Shown: positions 21,512-30,230, counted from the first letter of the stretch. The stretch is 64,000 nucleotides of DNA from Arthrobacter sp. ZGTC412 (GCF_002929215.1 NZ_PJII01000006.1:122266-186265); one strand, 5' to 3'. The notes: generated by a model not told the origin, from the letters alone. Numbers and translations: made by a program.

Positions 21512-22020
21512 TTGGCGTAACCAGATGACTACCGCGTAGAGGACGACGCCGGCACGGTAGGTCAATGCGAGTTTGTCGTAACGGGTGGCGATGCCGCGCC
21601 ATTGTTTGAAGAGACTGAAGGACCTTTCGACGGTGTTGCGTCGTTTGTAGGTCTCGGAGTCAAAGTTGACGGGGCGTCCGCCGCGTGAACCGCGGCGTTT
21701 GCGGTGTCCGATCTGGTCAGAGGGTTCCGGGATGATGGCTTTGATGCCTCGTCCGCGCAGTAGTGATCGGTTCGCACGCGACGAATAGGCCTTATCTCCC
21801 ATCACGGCATCGGGGCGGGTTCTCGCGCGGCCGCCGCCGACGCGGGGAACCCGGACTGCTTCCATGACAACAGGGAACATGGGCGAGTCGCCGCCCTGTC
21901 CGGGGCCAAGAATCATCGCTAGCGGCCGGCCTCTACCGTCGCAGGCGTGGTGGATCTTGGTGCTCAGTCCGCCCCGGGAACGGCCTATCGCGTGGTCAGA
22001 CGGTTCAGCAAACAGTTTCT
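21509..22020 (-). CDS. IS5-family transposase, second frame (DDE domain)
   Basis: The continuation in the shifted phase starts at LFAEPSDHAIGRSRGG near 22015 and runs to the stop at 21509. It shows MVFPV-type core VMGDKAYSS (second D), and the terminal ETYKRRNTVERSFSLFKQWR with the catalytic E. A separate start at 21916 exists but cuts the domain; production by frameshifting from the first frame is more likely, as in other IS427-group elements. Confidence 0.85.
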
Positions 22021-22391
22021 TGTAATTCGGGAGTTCCCCCTGTGGAGCGGGGAAGGTTCGTCCCGTGCTGGTGGGCTCGGTTGATGGTCGAGTCCACCGA
22101 CACGGTCCAATCGATCAGCCCGGCTGCGTCCGCTTCGGCCAGAAGCCTCGCATGGATCCGATCCCAGGTCCCGTCGGAGGCGAAACGGCGGTGCCGCTTC
22201 CAGACCGTTTGCCAAGGACCGAACTCCGCAGGCAGGTCCCGCCAGGCAATGCCGCATCGGTACCGGTAAATCATGCCTTCAATGACCTGGCGATGGCCCC
22301 GGAACGGGCGTCCCCGCCGCCCGTCAGAACATGGCAACAACGGCTCGATCCGGGACCACTGATCATCACTCAACAGAGAAGTTCGCGACAC
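22005..22391 (-). CDS. IS5-family transposase, first frame (DUF4096-like)
   Basis: A 128-residue frame with the N-terminal IS5 domain: SLLSDDQWSRIEPLLP, the CGIAWRDLPAEFGPWQTV block and the first catalytic-domain aspartate in VSVDSTINRAHQHG. It stops at 22005. The second frame continues in a phase shifted by +1 around GAATTACAAGAAACTG, so a frameshift is needed to give the full enzyme. Confidence 0.88.
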   Translation of the reverse strand: MSRTSLLSDDQWSRIEPLLPCSDGRRGRPFRGHRQVIEGMIYRYRCGIAWRDLPAEFGPWQTVWKRHRRFASDGTWDRIHARLLAEADAAGLIDWTVSVDSTINRAHQHGTNLPRSTGGTPELQETVC

Positions 22392-22423
22392 CCCTCAAGC
22401 ATTCCAGCCGGCCGGCCGCCGAT

Positions 22424-22437
22424 TTAGGAGCCACGCC
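22424..22437 (-). repeat. IS right terminal inverted repeat
   Basis: Reads GGCGTGGCTCCTAA on the minus strand, directly inside the right CTAG. Confidence 0.85.
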
Positions 22438-22586
22438 CTAGGTCAGTGATGAGCCGGTCGACAATATCTGCATCAAGGTCCCCGTCGCGAACCGCCTTTA
22501 AAGTATTTGCTCAACGATGTGTTGTAGGTTGCTACGCACTCCGGTTCAGGGGGCTTTGTTTGCTTGGATCCTCTTCGCGACTATGG

Positions 22587-22934
22587 CTACCCCTCCGGCG
22601 ACCGCGCTGCCGCAAAGATTGCCCCGCCGATAATCATGGCGGGCTTGGCGGGCACCAACTTAACAGCCGCTTCAGAACGTTCCAAGAGGGTCTCCACAAA
22701 GCCAGGAGCCAAGGGCGCATCGTCCAAATACGTGACATTAAGCCCAGTTGTATCGCGAATAGTCCCACCCCATCGCACAAGCGAGCCACTGTCCAGCCCT
22801 GCTTGGATCGCCGCCGGAATCGCCAAGGTCACACTGGTCACTGGTCGTCCTGCACTGCAGGGGCATAGTGCCCCGGTCGGCTTGAAATGTAGGGGTGGGT
22901 AGCTGATGGCCGACGTCAGGGTTGATTTACCCAT
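22587..22934 (-). CDS. hypothetical protein
   Basis: A 115-residue frame from ATG 22934 (MGKSTLTSAISYPPLHF). No family is recognised. The N-terminal GKST looks like half of a P-loop but lacks the preceding glycine segment, so it may be the rest of a larger gene. It ends 75 bases before the remnant interrupted by the IS and could be part of the same decayed locus. Low confidence. Confidence 0.3.
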   Translation of the reverse strand: MGKSTLTSAISYPPLHFKPTGALCPCSAGRPVTSVTLAIPAAIQAGLDSGSLVRWGGTIRDTTGLNVTYLDDAPLAPGFVETLLERSEAAVKLVPAKPAMIIGGAIFAAARSPEG

Positions 22935-23149
22935 AACTAGCAGCGCACTGCAGTTAGGCTAACACCCGGCCGTAGCGCGCGGCTTCCAAGTGAGCGGAGA
23001 CGAGAAGGGCCGACAAATCCTGAAGTCCGCCGGCTGAAAACGTCCCATGCGGCTAGACTTTCGGGCTCCTGGTCCAGTCGTCGAGTTGGATACTCGTGGA
23101 TGGTAAGTAAAGATAGGCAAAAACTAGTTCGTCCCTGGGGGTCACCGCG

Positions 23150-24208
23150 TTGCCTAATTACAGCTCGCTAAGTCTGGCATCGGTATTCATGCACGAGATT
23201 GCGCTTCATGAGCGCAATGGCGAAAAGCGTTTCGAGGCGTTGCTGACCGACATTCCGGTTGAATTGGAGGCTCGAGACTTGGGCTTCCTGACGGACAGGT
23301 TCAGCGATGCACTCGAGAAGCGTGCGTTGAGCGTGGTTCCTAGTGACCAGGTTGACAGTCCTTCACCGAGCGCGGTCTTCGAGCATCTCCGATCAGCCGA
23401 TCTCAAGGGCTTGAGTCAGCTCCTTGTAAATCGCCTAGTCGATTCTCAGCGACTTAATGCCAAGACCGGCCTTTTGGTCGTTGCAGACGCCGAATTGGAC
23501 GGTTCGCCCGGCGTGCTCATCGCCAAAGTTGAACACCAAGAAGCCATGCAGGCTGAAGCTACTACCCTCGAAGGTGGGCTGCGTAGCATTTCCATAAAGA
23601 GGATTCCTGATCTCGTCTTCGGTGAGCAAACGAGGATTTATAAGATCGCCGTACTGCTGGAGACTGATCAGAATCCGGTCGGCGTAGACGGATTCCTAGC
23701 CGATATCCAGAACGGAGGCGGCTTTGCCAACTACTTCTTGGGCGAGTTTCTAGGATTGAAGTTGGCCGATGAGCCAGAGGTACTCACGGAGCGCTTCCTC
23801 GACAAAATGACGGAAGCCATTCATCAGAGCAGCCTTGACGCCGACGAAAAGATGGAAGCCCAGGCGGCTCTAGCTGTCGACATCAAGAGCAACTCACCCT
23901 TCATGGATGCCGAAGCCTTCATCCGCAGCCACATTCCTTCTAGTCATCAGCAAGACATCAGGGCCGCGGCCTCTGCGCGGGGTGTCCCCATGATGAGCTT
24001 CACTAAGGACTCTAAAAGGATTAGCGGCCGGCTTAACAATTTGCGCATAAATCTAGGTGCCGAGATTTCTCTAGTTGCACCGCCGCACCAAATCGGAAGC
24101 CAGGGGCAGGTGCGCGTTGTGCGCGACTTCTCGTCGGACAGTGAACTCTATGACGTCACTATCAAAGGCGTCCCTCTAGATTCCGTCACTAATTCTCGTC
24201 CACGATGA
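23150..24208 (+). CDS. nucleoid-associated protein, NdpA/YejK (NA37) family
   Basis: A 352-residue protein from TTG 23150 with CTGGGGG upstream. It has the 37-kDa nucleoid-associated fold: an N-terminal VFMHEIALHERNG-like strand, KTGLLVVADAEL, the KRIPDLVFG / RIYKIAVLLETD strands, then NYFLGEFLGLKLADEPEVLTERF and the C-terminal PMMSFTKDSKRISGRL. Related proteins bind DNA or protect against nucleases; phage and plasmid copies exist. Its stop overlaps the ATG of the RelA/SpoT-domain gene, so the two are coupled. Lower G+C than the core suggests transfer. Confidence 0.82.
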   Translation: MPNYSSLSLASVFMHEIALHERNGEKRFEALLTDIPVELEARDLGFLTDRFSDALEKRALSVVPSDQVDSPSPSAVFEHLRSADLKGLSQLLVNRLVDSQRLNAKTGLLVVADAELDGSPGVLIAKVEHQEAMQAEATTLEGGLRSISIKRIPDLVFGEQTRIYKIAVLLETDQNPVGVDGFLADIQNGGGFANYFLGEFLGLKLADEPEVLTERFLDKMTEAIHQSSLDADEKMEAQAALAVDIKSNSPFMDAEAFIRSHIPSSHQQDIRAAASARGVPMMSFTKDSKRISGRLNNLRINLGAEISLVAPPHQIGSQGQVRVVRDFSSDSELYDVTIKGVPLDSVTNSRPR

Positions 24209-25212
24209 GCATCCCGGCTGCCGAAATTTGGACACCTGAGCGGACCTTCAATCTATATCTTACCGCTCTAACGGAATACGAATCGGCAATAAAGCAGATT
24301 CATACGCGAGTTGAGTCCGCTCTGGCTTCGTGTGGGTTGAAGCCACACAAAATTGAATCACGATACAAGGACCCTCTGAGCTTGTTCGTAAAGCAGGGTA
24401 CGAAGAATTACGTTACCCCCTGGACAGACTGTTCTGATCTTCTTGGCGTCAGGGTCATAGTTCAGCTTTTCTCGGACAAGGCGAAAGTCCTTCAAGCCAT
24501 CGAGCAAACGGACGATCTCGATATTCTAGAAGTCGATGACAAAGAACTTGATCGGGATTATAAGGAGCTCGCCTACGCGGGGCTACACCTCGATGTGCGC
24601 TGCAGTGGGATAACGACGTCACTTTCTGATTCTCTAAGATGTGAGGTTCAGGTTCGAACGGTCGCGGAGCATACGTGGGCGGAAATTGAACATGAATACA
24701 TCTATAAGGGTCCAGGGCTGATCCCCAAAGAGACTCAACGGCAGTTTGCCAGGGTTCTCGCTTTAGTTGAGCTGATGGATATTGAACTCGATAGGGGCGT
24801 AAGAACTGTGTCTGAGCTTGACTCGTTCTCCATCTTGCGATTAACAAGGCTCCTATCTCAGTCCGCTCATGATCTCGGGTGGGGTCGCGGCAGCCATCAT
24901 CTATCCCTGCAGAACGTTGAGGAGATATGCCATCGGACGTCAATTAGGCCCACGGATCTTGAGCAGATGACCTCCAGCTATATTTCCGAAAAGAAAGCTG
25001 ACCTTGACGCGATGCAAGAAAAGATCGGTCCAAGATCAGCGTACTTTGACGTCAGGATTCACCTTTTGGCAGCACAACCAGAAGCGCTACTGATAGCAGC
25101 CCTTCTAAATGACAACGCATATAAACTTGCTACGGACATGCAACAAAGCGATCTATATCAACAGATTGTGCCGATTGCTCGCGTTATGGGAAAACGGTCT
25201 CAGTTTTCTTAA
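24205..25212 (+). CDS. RelA/SpoT synthetase-domain protein
   Basis: A 335-residue protein carrying one alarmone-synthetase domain (about residues 20-185) and no hydrolase, TGS or ACT domain. Conserved positions are recognisable: ESRYKDPLSLFVK (R and K of the ATP site), DLLGVRVIV, YAGLHLDV in place of the usual YRSxHY, and CEVQVRT followed by WAEIEHEYIYK. The C-terminal 140 residues are unfamiliar. It may make (p)ppGpp or act as a toxic small alarmone synthetase or tRNA pyrophosphokinase; these cannot be told apart by eye. Coupled by ATGA to the NdpA-like gene. Confidence 0.82.
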   Translation: MSIPAAEIWTPERTFNLYLTALTEYESAIKQIHTRVESALASCGLKPHKIESRYKDPLSLFVKQGTKNYVTPWTDCSDLLGVRVIVQLFSDKAKVLQAIEQTDDLDILEVDDKELDRDYKELAYAGLHLDVRCSGITTSLSDSLRCEVQVRTVAEHTWAEIEHEYIYKGPGLIPKETQRQFARVLALVELMDIELDRGVRTVSELDSFSILRLTRLLSQSAHDLGWGRGSHHLSLQNVEEICHRTSIRPTDLEQMTSSYISEKKADLDAMQEKIGPRSAYFDVRIHLLAAQPEALLIAALLNDNAYKLATDMQQSDLYQQIVPIARVMGKRSQFS

Positions 25213-25789
25213 ATACGATTACCAGGCAGTAGTCGGCTTCGCAGATGGCAACGAATTGCAGAATTTGCTCGCGACGCGGTATGAGACTCGCATCTTCTAG
25301 ATAGCCCACGTCAACAGGGGTACGTAAGAGATGCAAGCCAGCAAAGGATCCCTAATGGTATGCGCAGTCCAGAGTTAGTGCAGCGCTAACGCCATCGCTT
25401 CTGATCTCGGTTCGGATAGCTAACAAAGCAGTTCAATCGGGTGACTGGACCCGAGCGTTGAATCGGTGAAGTGGTTTGGCCTTCACGGGTAAGGATTGAG
25501 AAAATCAGGCTTTCATTCCAGGTCTTCCCCATTGAAAGGGGATCTCCCTACACAAGACCTTGACGTCATGTAAGCCGTGAAAGTTAAGCAGCTGACTCAG
25601 GCTGCCAGCATCACCTTTTGGCTGTTTCAGTGGCAGCCATCTGGTTGCCCACACCTTTGGATACTTCGCTCTCGTAGGACGGTTTGGGCGCCAATAAAAA
25701 TACTGCTTCCCGTCGAGCGGTCACATTTAGGTTTCTAGATGCAAAACGCCGCACCTCAACATGTACTACTTCACCAGGCAGATCAGTTC
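25213..25789. other. noncoding stretch between convergent operons
   Basis: About 580 bases between the RelA/SpoT-domain gene and the convergent MBL gene. There is a small CCCCATTGAAAGGGG hairpin near 25528 and no supported gene. Confidence 0.5.
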
Positions 25790-27061
25790 CTAAATGAGGG
25801 CAACTATCGGAAAAGCTCGTTCCAGGTAAAGATCTTGTGAGGATATCTCCTCATCAGTATCGTGCTTAAATGGTTCACCACCGCAGATAATTTCGTGGTT
25901 GCGGGCCTTCAGTGCCTCGACTAGCTCTGCTTTTGGGATTGATTCTTGCCAGCGCTTCACTAGGCCCCACGGAAGAAAGGCGACTGCTCCGGACCTCCAA
26001 ACCTCCTCTACGAACTCTCGTGGCGTACCATTGTGGGATCCGTGATGCCCGATTTTGTACATGTTGACGTCTGCGAGCAGAGACCGGTTCTCCTTTAGCG
26101 CCAGCACATGTGCCCACGCGCCATGCTGTGCGTCACCTGGAAACAACAGTTTTACTCCGCCTATTTCCACGACGAATATCAGACTTGTATTGTTAACTGA
26201 TCGTTCAAGAATCGACGCGACATGACTAATTCCCTCATAGTAAGAGAGAGTCCTTAGCGCAAGGGATGCCTTTTCCTGCCTTAGGTGAATCGGTACATAT
26301 CTGGAGGAAAGCGAATACTCCGGCGAAAATAAAGATTCCGCTGCTCCAACACCGCCGGCGGCTACGCTTGACTGGTGATCAAAGCGTAACCACCCAGCAC
26401 TGGAAGGAGGATTCATTGCTTTTATCGCATCCGGGTTGCGAGATGGACCCAGTACGTGAATCGTGCCGCCCATACCATCGATCGGCACTCGTGTAACATC
26501 CTGACCGACTATAGGGAAGTAGCGCGTTTTAACGTCGCTATTCTTGAAACGTTTACCGTTTTTCCCGAGAAGCCTATCTGCCGCGTCCTGGTTACGAAGA
26601 GAATTTACGACTAGATCATAGGCGTGCGCAATGGGCCCCGGCCATGAATCAGACGAATGCCCACCTTGTAACTGGTTTATAACGGCATTCAACCCGATAG
26701 CTGCAGAGTCCTGGGCTTCCCGCAGTCGGATCGCATCTACGTCGGACTCGTCCTCCACAAACGGGAGCCAAACCTCACCTACGCTTACATTTTCCCAATC
26801 GTCTAATGCGAAACCCGCTATGTGGTCCGCGTGGTGGTGCGTTGCGACTAGAACGTCTATATGAGCGCGGCCTTTTTCGGTTATATCAGAAATAAGCGCC
26901 GGAACAATTTCCTTCATAGAGTGCTTCTGTCCCTGATTATGGACACCACAATCAACGAGCATGCGCCACACTTTTTCTGGGCGTCGAATTGTCACAAGAA
27001 AGCAATCCCCAAAACCCACATTGTACATGCGGACGAAAACGCAGTCTTTTGGCTCTGTCAC
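25790..27061 (-). CDS. MBL-fold metallo-hydrolase (ComEC-domain-like)
   Basis: A 423-residue metallo-beta-lactamase fold protein. It starts with NVGFGDCFLVTI and has LVDCGVHNQG, the metal motif ATHHHADHIAG, LLFPGDAQHG and KIGHHGSHNGT. This order resembles the ComEC-type MBL domain, which can cut DNA, but there are no membrane segments. It begins 9 bases after the metallopeptidase gene stop on the same strand, so the two form an operon. Hydrolysis of a phosphodiester or other substrate is possible; the substrate is unknown. Confidence 0.85.
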   Translation of the reverse strand: MTEPKDCVFVRMYNVGFGDCFLVTIRRPEKVWRMLVDCGVHNQGQKHSMKEIVPALISDITEKGRAHIDVLVATHHHADHIAGFALDDWENVSVGEVWLPFVEDESDVDAIRLREAQDSAAIGLNAVINQLQGGHSSDSWPGPIAHAYDLVVNSLRNQDAADRLLGKNGKRFKNSDVKTRYFPIVGQDVTRVPIDGMGGTIHVLGPSRNPDAIKAMNPPSSAGWLRFDHQSSVAAGGVGAAESLFSPEYSLSSRYVPIHLRQEKASLALRTLSYYEGISHVASILERSVNNTSLIFVVEIGGVKLLFPGDAQHGAWAHVLALKENRSLLADVNMYKIGHHGSHNGTPREFVEEVWRSGAVAFLPWGLVKRWQESIPKAELVEALKARNHEIICGGEPFKHDTDEEISSQDLYLERAFPIVALI

Positions 27062-27070
27062 GTTATCCTC

Positions 27071-28906
27071 CTACAACTCGGCTTGATGAAGGGCAGCAAA
27101 CATTGTCCCTTTCGCAGACATTGCGCCTCCCCACGTAAACCGCGGATCCCCATAGGAAAGTTCTTGGGCATATTCTTTTATTGACTCGATTCGTAGTTGA
27201 GCTGCAAGGCCGTAGCGTCTCTCCCAGTATCGGCAGTCATCTCTGAGCTCCTTCAGCGGAAGGGGCTTTGATATTATATGCTTCACCCGCCCATCAGCAC
27301 CAGCAATCAAGGTGACTCCTGACCACACAGCCGTGCGGCTGTTTGCATCTAGGGTTTGATCTTCGAAATCTCTCCTTCGCTGTATCAGCTGGACAGTAAT
27401 CTCAGGGTGAGCAAGACGATCTTCTGCCTGCCGAAAAGCTACGTGAATTCCTTCTAGTTTCACCGCATATGCTGGATCTAGGCCGAGAGCCAGGGCATTT
27501 GCTTCTCCCCAATATTTCAAAGCCCCCTGAAGGTTATTCAGTCGTTCTGATTGGTTTGTCTCTTTAACCTCGGCGGCGTCTGGATCCAAGTCCATAGTGG
27601 CTGCAAGTATTAGGCCAGGCAGGTCAATATCACGAGCATCATTGAGGTTCATTGCAGAGTCAGGGGTAGGCCAGGCGAGCGACTCATCCGATAATGACGA
27701 AACACCAGACGGAACGATGCCACGGCGTCTAAATGCCTCAACAAGATTCCCGCGGAGGCGAAGCTGGTCATCGGGATATAACGCGCTGTCCGCGGTGACA
27801 ACGGCTCTTACCACGTCACCAAACGTCACATCTAGGACCGGAAGATAATCGAACGCCCGCACAACCATCCCGAGAATACGATCAGCTGTCTGAGCTGCCT
27901 CCTTTGCGATTCTTCCCACTAAGTCGGGGTGCAGGCGCCCGGCTGGAACCACTCCGGATCCGCCGGTCGCTATTCTTAGCAGGTCGGCGATAGCGTCCTG
28001 ATAGCTATCGAGATAAGCATCAAAGACCGCAGATACGAAACAAGCTCCTCGATCATGCGGTTCGGTTGCGTTGCGGAAAGCTTCAGGGGTTCTTGCTGAC
28101 CCGATGGCTGATCGAAGAGCTTTCCCCCTTCCGGAAGATTGACCGAACTCCATCGCGAGGTCGAGCAATGCCGTATTCCTTGTGAGGTCCCCCTGAGTGG
28201 CAGTTACAGCTTCGTATAAGACGTCCTTGTGAACAAAATGCTGAAACAGAGCCACAAGATCAGCGAAAGCTTCGTGGCAGGCTAAAACATCAGGATTGGT
28301 TGGTTCTGAGTACCGTTTCCTCAACCTGTGAATGATCGCGTGGGTAACTTCGTGCGCGATAATGTCACTTGACAGACAGCTGAATATCATCTGGCCCGGG
28401 AGATTGGCGCCAGGATCGTTCTTGTGGGCCCGGTAGTAACCGAAGAGAACGGCACGGCGCTGGGGATCGAAGAAGGCGTTTTGCCCCTCGAAAGCATGTG
28501 GCACTAGCCGCAGCAAATTTTTGCTCCTCCACCGGAAGCGCCGTCCCATAAACTTCTCGACTCGTTCCGCGACGCTCATAGCGACGGCGTAAACGACCTG
28601 TTGATGGGTTCTAGGGTCGCCCTCTGAGGGCCGCAACCCGTCTTGGGCCAGTATCCACGGGTCGTTTAAATCCACTGGGGAGTACCACTCGTTTGACTGG
28701 GCGTTGTAGTCGATAACTTGAAAGAGCTCGCCCTGTGGACCTGGCAGCAGCTCAGCCTCGAAGGGGATGTCGATATGAAGAAACTTTCCCGACAGCCTCG
28801 TTGACATGGGATCGAAAGCGTAGGTACGCAGTCGCCTCCGCTGGGGTTTGGGGATGTTGAGCTTTGGTGATGTTGAGGCTGATTGCAAGTCCGGTACACG
28901 TCCCAT
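27071..28906 (-). CDS. HEXXH gluzincin-like metallopeptidase
   Basis: A 611-residue protein. The zinc site is clear: IIAHEVTHAIIHRL near residue 178, with a candidate third ligand in ACHEAFADLVALFQHF about 28 residues later, the layout of M4/thermolysin-like gluzincins. There is no signal peptide, so it is probably cytoplasmic. The C-terminal 250 residues are unrecognised and include a nucleotide-free, charged region. Its operon with an MBL hydrolase, inside a low-G+C island, suggests a paired effector system, for example in anti-phage defence. That role is inference only. Confidence 0.75.
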   Translation of the reverse strand: MGRVPDLQSASTSPKLNIPKPQRRRLRTYAFDPMSTRLSGKFLHIDIPFEAELLPGPQGELFQVIDYNAQSNEWYSPVDLNDPWILAQDGLRPSEGDPRTHQQVVYAVAMSVAERVEKFMGRRFRWRSKNLLRLVPHAFEGQNAFFDPQRRAVLFGYYRAHKNDPGANLPGQMIFSCLSSDIIAHEVTHAIIHRLRKRYSEPTNPDVLACHEAFADLVALFQHFVHKDVLYEAVTATQGDLTRNTALLDLAMEFGQSSGRGKALRSAIGSARTPEAFRNATEPHDRGACFVSAVFDAYLDSYQDAIADLLRIATGGSGVVPAGRLHPDLVGRIAKEAAQTADRILGMVVRAFDYLPVLDVTFGDVVRAVVTADSALYPDDQLRLRGNLVEAFRRRGIVPSGVSSLSDESLAWPTPDSAMNLNDARDIDLPGLILAATMDLDPDAAEVKETNQSERLNNLQGALKYWGEANALALGLDPAYAVKLEGIHVAFRQAEDRLAHPEITVQLIQRRRDFEDQTLDANSRTAVWSGVTLIAGADGRVKHIISKPLPLKELRDDCRYWERRYGLAAQLRIESIKEYAQELSYGDPRFTWGGAMSAKGTMFAALHQAEL

Positions 28907-29036
28907 GGTGGGAGCTTACATTCCTGTATGGAATGAGCCACGTAAGACGTGGTGGGTCCGCCCGTTTGCAAACCTGGGGTGCAACAGACCATCCTGGGCC
29001 CGGAGACCGCTGCTTCCTGCACTAACGGGGTCGGGA

Positions 29037-29336
29037 CTACTGGCCGCCCTTGGCTACAGTCCGCCGGCACCCTTCCACTCTTCTGGCTTCACCCGCTTGA
29101 TACTGGACGAATGTGCCCACCCAATGTGGGTATGTACCTGACGAGTCGAGCCATTCAATCAGGCCGTAGTTGCGGGTCCACCCCACTGCCTTGCCATAGA
29201 TGCCGCCCACGTACACCAGGGGCCGCCCATACTTCGGGAACTCCCTGATGGGAGCCTGATCATCAATCGGACGGCTTTCTTCAGCGTGGATCCTGGCGAA
29301 CATGCGCTCTGAGTCCTCCGGACTACCTCGCTTCAT
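29037..29336 (-). CDS. small hypothetical protein
   Basis: A 99-residue frame from ATG 29336 (MKRGSPEDSERMFARIH). It has a plausible globular composition (KYGRPLVYVGGIYGKAVGWTRN; IEWLDSSGTYPHWVG). No family is recognised. The longer frame to 29603 runs into the octamer repeat cluster and is unlikely. Confidence 0.45.
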   Translation of the reverse strand: MKRGSPEDSERMFARIHAEESRPIDDQAPIREFPKYGRPLVYVGGIYGKAVGWTRNYGLIEWLDSSGTYPHWVGTFVQYQAGEARRVEGCRRTVAKGGQ

Positions 29337-29492
29337 CACGCAAAAGAGTATAGAACACATGTTCGAATAAATCTGAGCCGAGAAGCTAGGTGCCGGACGG
29401 TCATGCATCACCGCACCGTTGCCGGCCATGGTCGGCGACAGGGTTGCACAAGGGTGACTGCCGGCGCGAGCTACTCTTCCCCGGCTACGACG

Positions 29493-29755
29493 TGTCGCAC
29501 ACCGGCCCTGACACTGGTGTGCGACAGGATGTGCAACACCAAGTGCGACACGAGATTTAGTTGATATCTGAGCATATTTGTTCAAAGTGTCGCACCGTAG
29601 CACAGATATAAGAATATTTTAGGAAGCTGTTATGGCAGCATATTGCAGGCGCCAGATAGAACTTCAAGAGATGTGCGACAGTGCGACAGCGCAAGCTTTT
29701 CCTTGATTTATCAATACAAATCGAGTCGCACCCGCCCTTGTCTAACTGTGCGACA
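29493..29755. repeat. iteron-like cluster of GTGCGACA octamers
   Basis: The octamer GTGCGACA or its complement occurs at 29493, 29519, 29543, 29588, 29673, 29681 and 29748, with near copies at 29531 and 29724. The first pair lies in perfect 11-base inverted arms (29493-29503 / 29516-29526). The stretches between copies, for example 29551-29587 and 29600-29640, are AT-rich. Directly repeated short sites plus AT-rich DNA upstream of a replication gene is the usual layout of an iteron origin or a multi-site operator. Confidence 0.75.
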
Positions 29756-29948
29756 TGAGCGCGTCCTCCCATTCTCCTGAGATCGCATGTGCGCCGTTCC
29801 GCAGGTTGGCTGGCGGCAGTATTGGCAGCAGTCCCTAACCGTTCCGAATTAGTGCCCTATCGGCGCTGCGCCTATCAAACTTGATCGCCCAGATGATAAT
29901 GTTTTGATATCTGGAATTCCCAGATGCGCAACTGAACATCAGGTCATG

Positions 29949-30230
29949 CTCGTCGGCAGGCGGCGTGGCTGAAAAATAGTGCAGCCCCTGATAGGGGCCA
30001 GGTCAGCGCGTCGGCAGGTGCGTTGACTGGAAACATAGTGCAGATGCACCTCTTATAGATGCATCACGTCACGATCGCTGGCAGGCATTGTGGCGGGAAG
30101 ATCATGCGGGCCCTCGTGGCCAGGTGCAGACGCTGGCAGGCGTGTGTACTGAAAAGATTATGCAGGCCGGTGTGGCCAGGTGAATGCGTCGGCAGGCGCG
30201 TGCACCGAGAGCTCGTGCAGATGGCTTCGT
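29949..30230 (+). repeat. degenerate 57-nt tandem repeat, five units
   Basis: Units start near 29949, 30006, 30072, 30129 and 30185 (periods 57, 66, 57, 56). A shared core reads about CGTCGGCAGGCG, then ACTGAAAAGATAGTGCAG, and units 1, 3 and 4 end with CCAGGT. Between core and end, each of the first four units holds a different short inverted repeat: CCCC/GGGG, GATGCA/TGCATC, GGCC/GGCC and GGCC/GGCC. The fifth unit is incomplete at its 3' side and leads into the HTH gene. Confidence 0.75.

Larger units (their letters stand above)
21494..22441. mobile_element. IS5-family insertion sequence with CTAG target duplication
   Basis: The element occupies 21498-22437 (940 bp) and is flanked by direct CTAG copies at 21494-21497 and 22438-22441. 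The ends are imperfect inverted repeats: GGCGTGTCTCCTTA on the left against GGCGTGGCTCCTAA on the right. Size, ends, YTAR-type 4-bp target and the two-phase transposase fit the IS427 group of IS5. It looks structurally intact. Confidence 0.92.
21234..22511 (-). pseudogene. unknown gene remnant interrupted by the IS
   Basis: Two pieces, 22438-22511 and 21234-21497, join in one frame when the IS and one CTAG copy are removed. The junction then reads DRLITDLDAVRAYVAG, and the frame continues through KLDFGAKQGQALFELVAEYT to a stop at 21234. Directly upstream of the 5' piece there is a TGA and no proper start, so the gene was probably already truncated. The joined 110 residues are not recognised. 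Confidence 0.6.

Noticed and set aside
29949-30230. CRISPR array
   Set aside because: The conserved part is degenerate and about as long as the unit allows, spacers are only short variable arms, and there are no cas genes.
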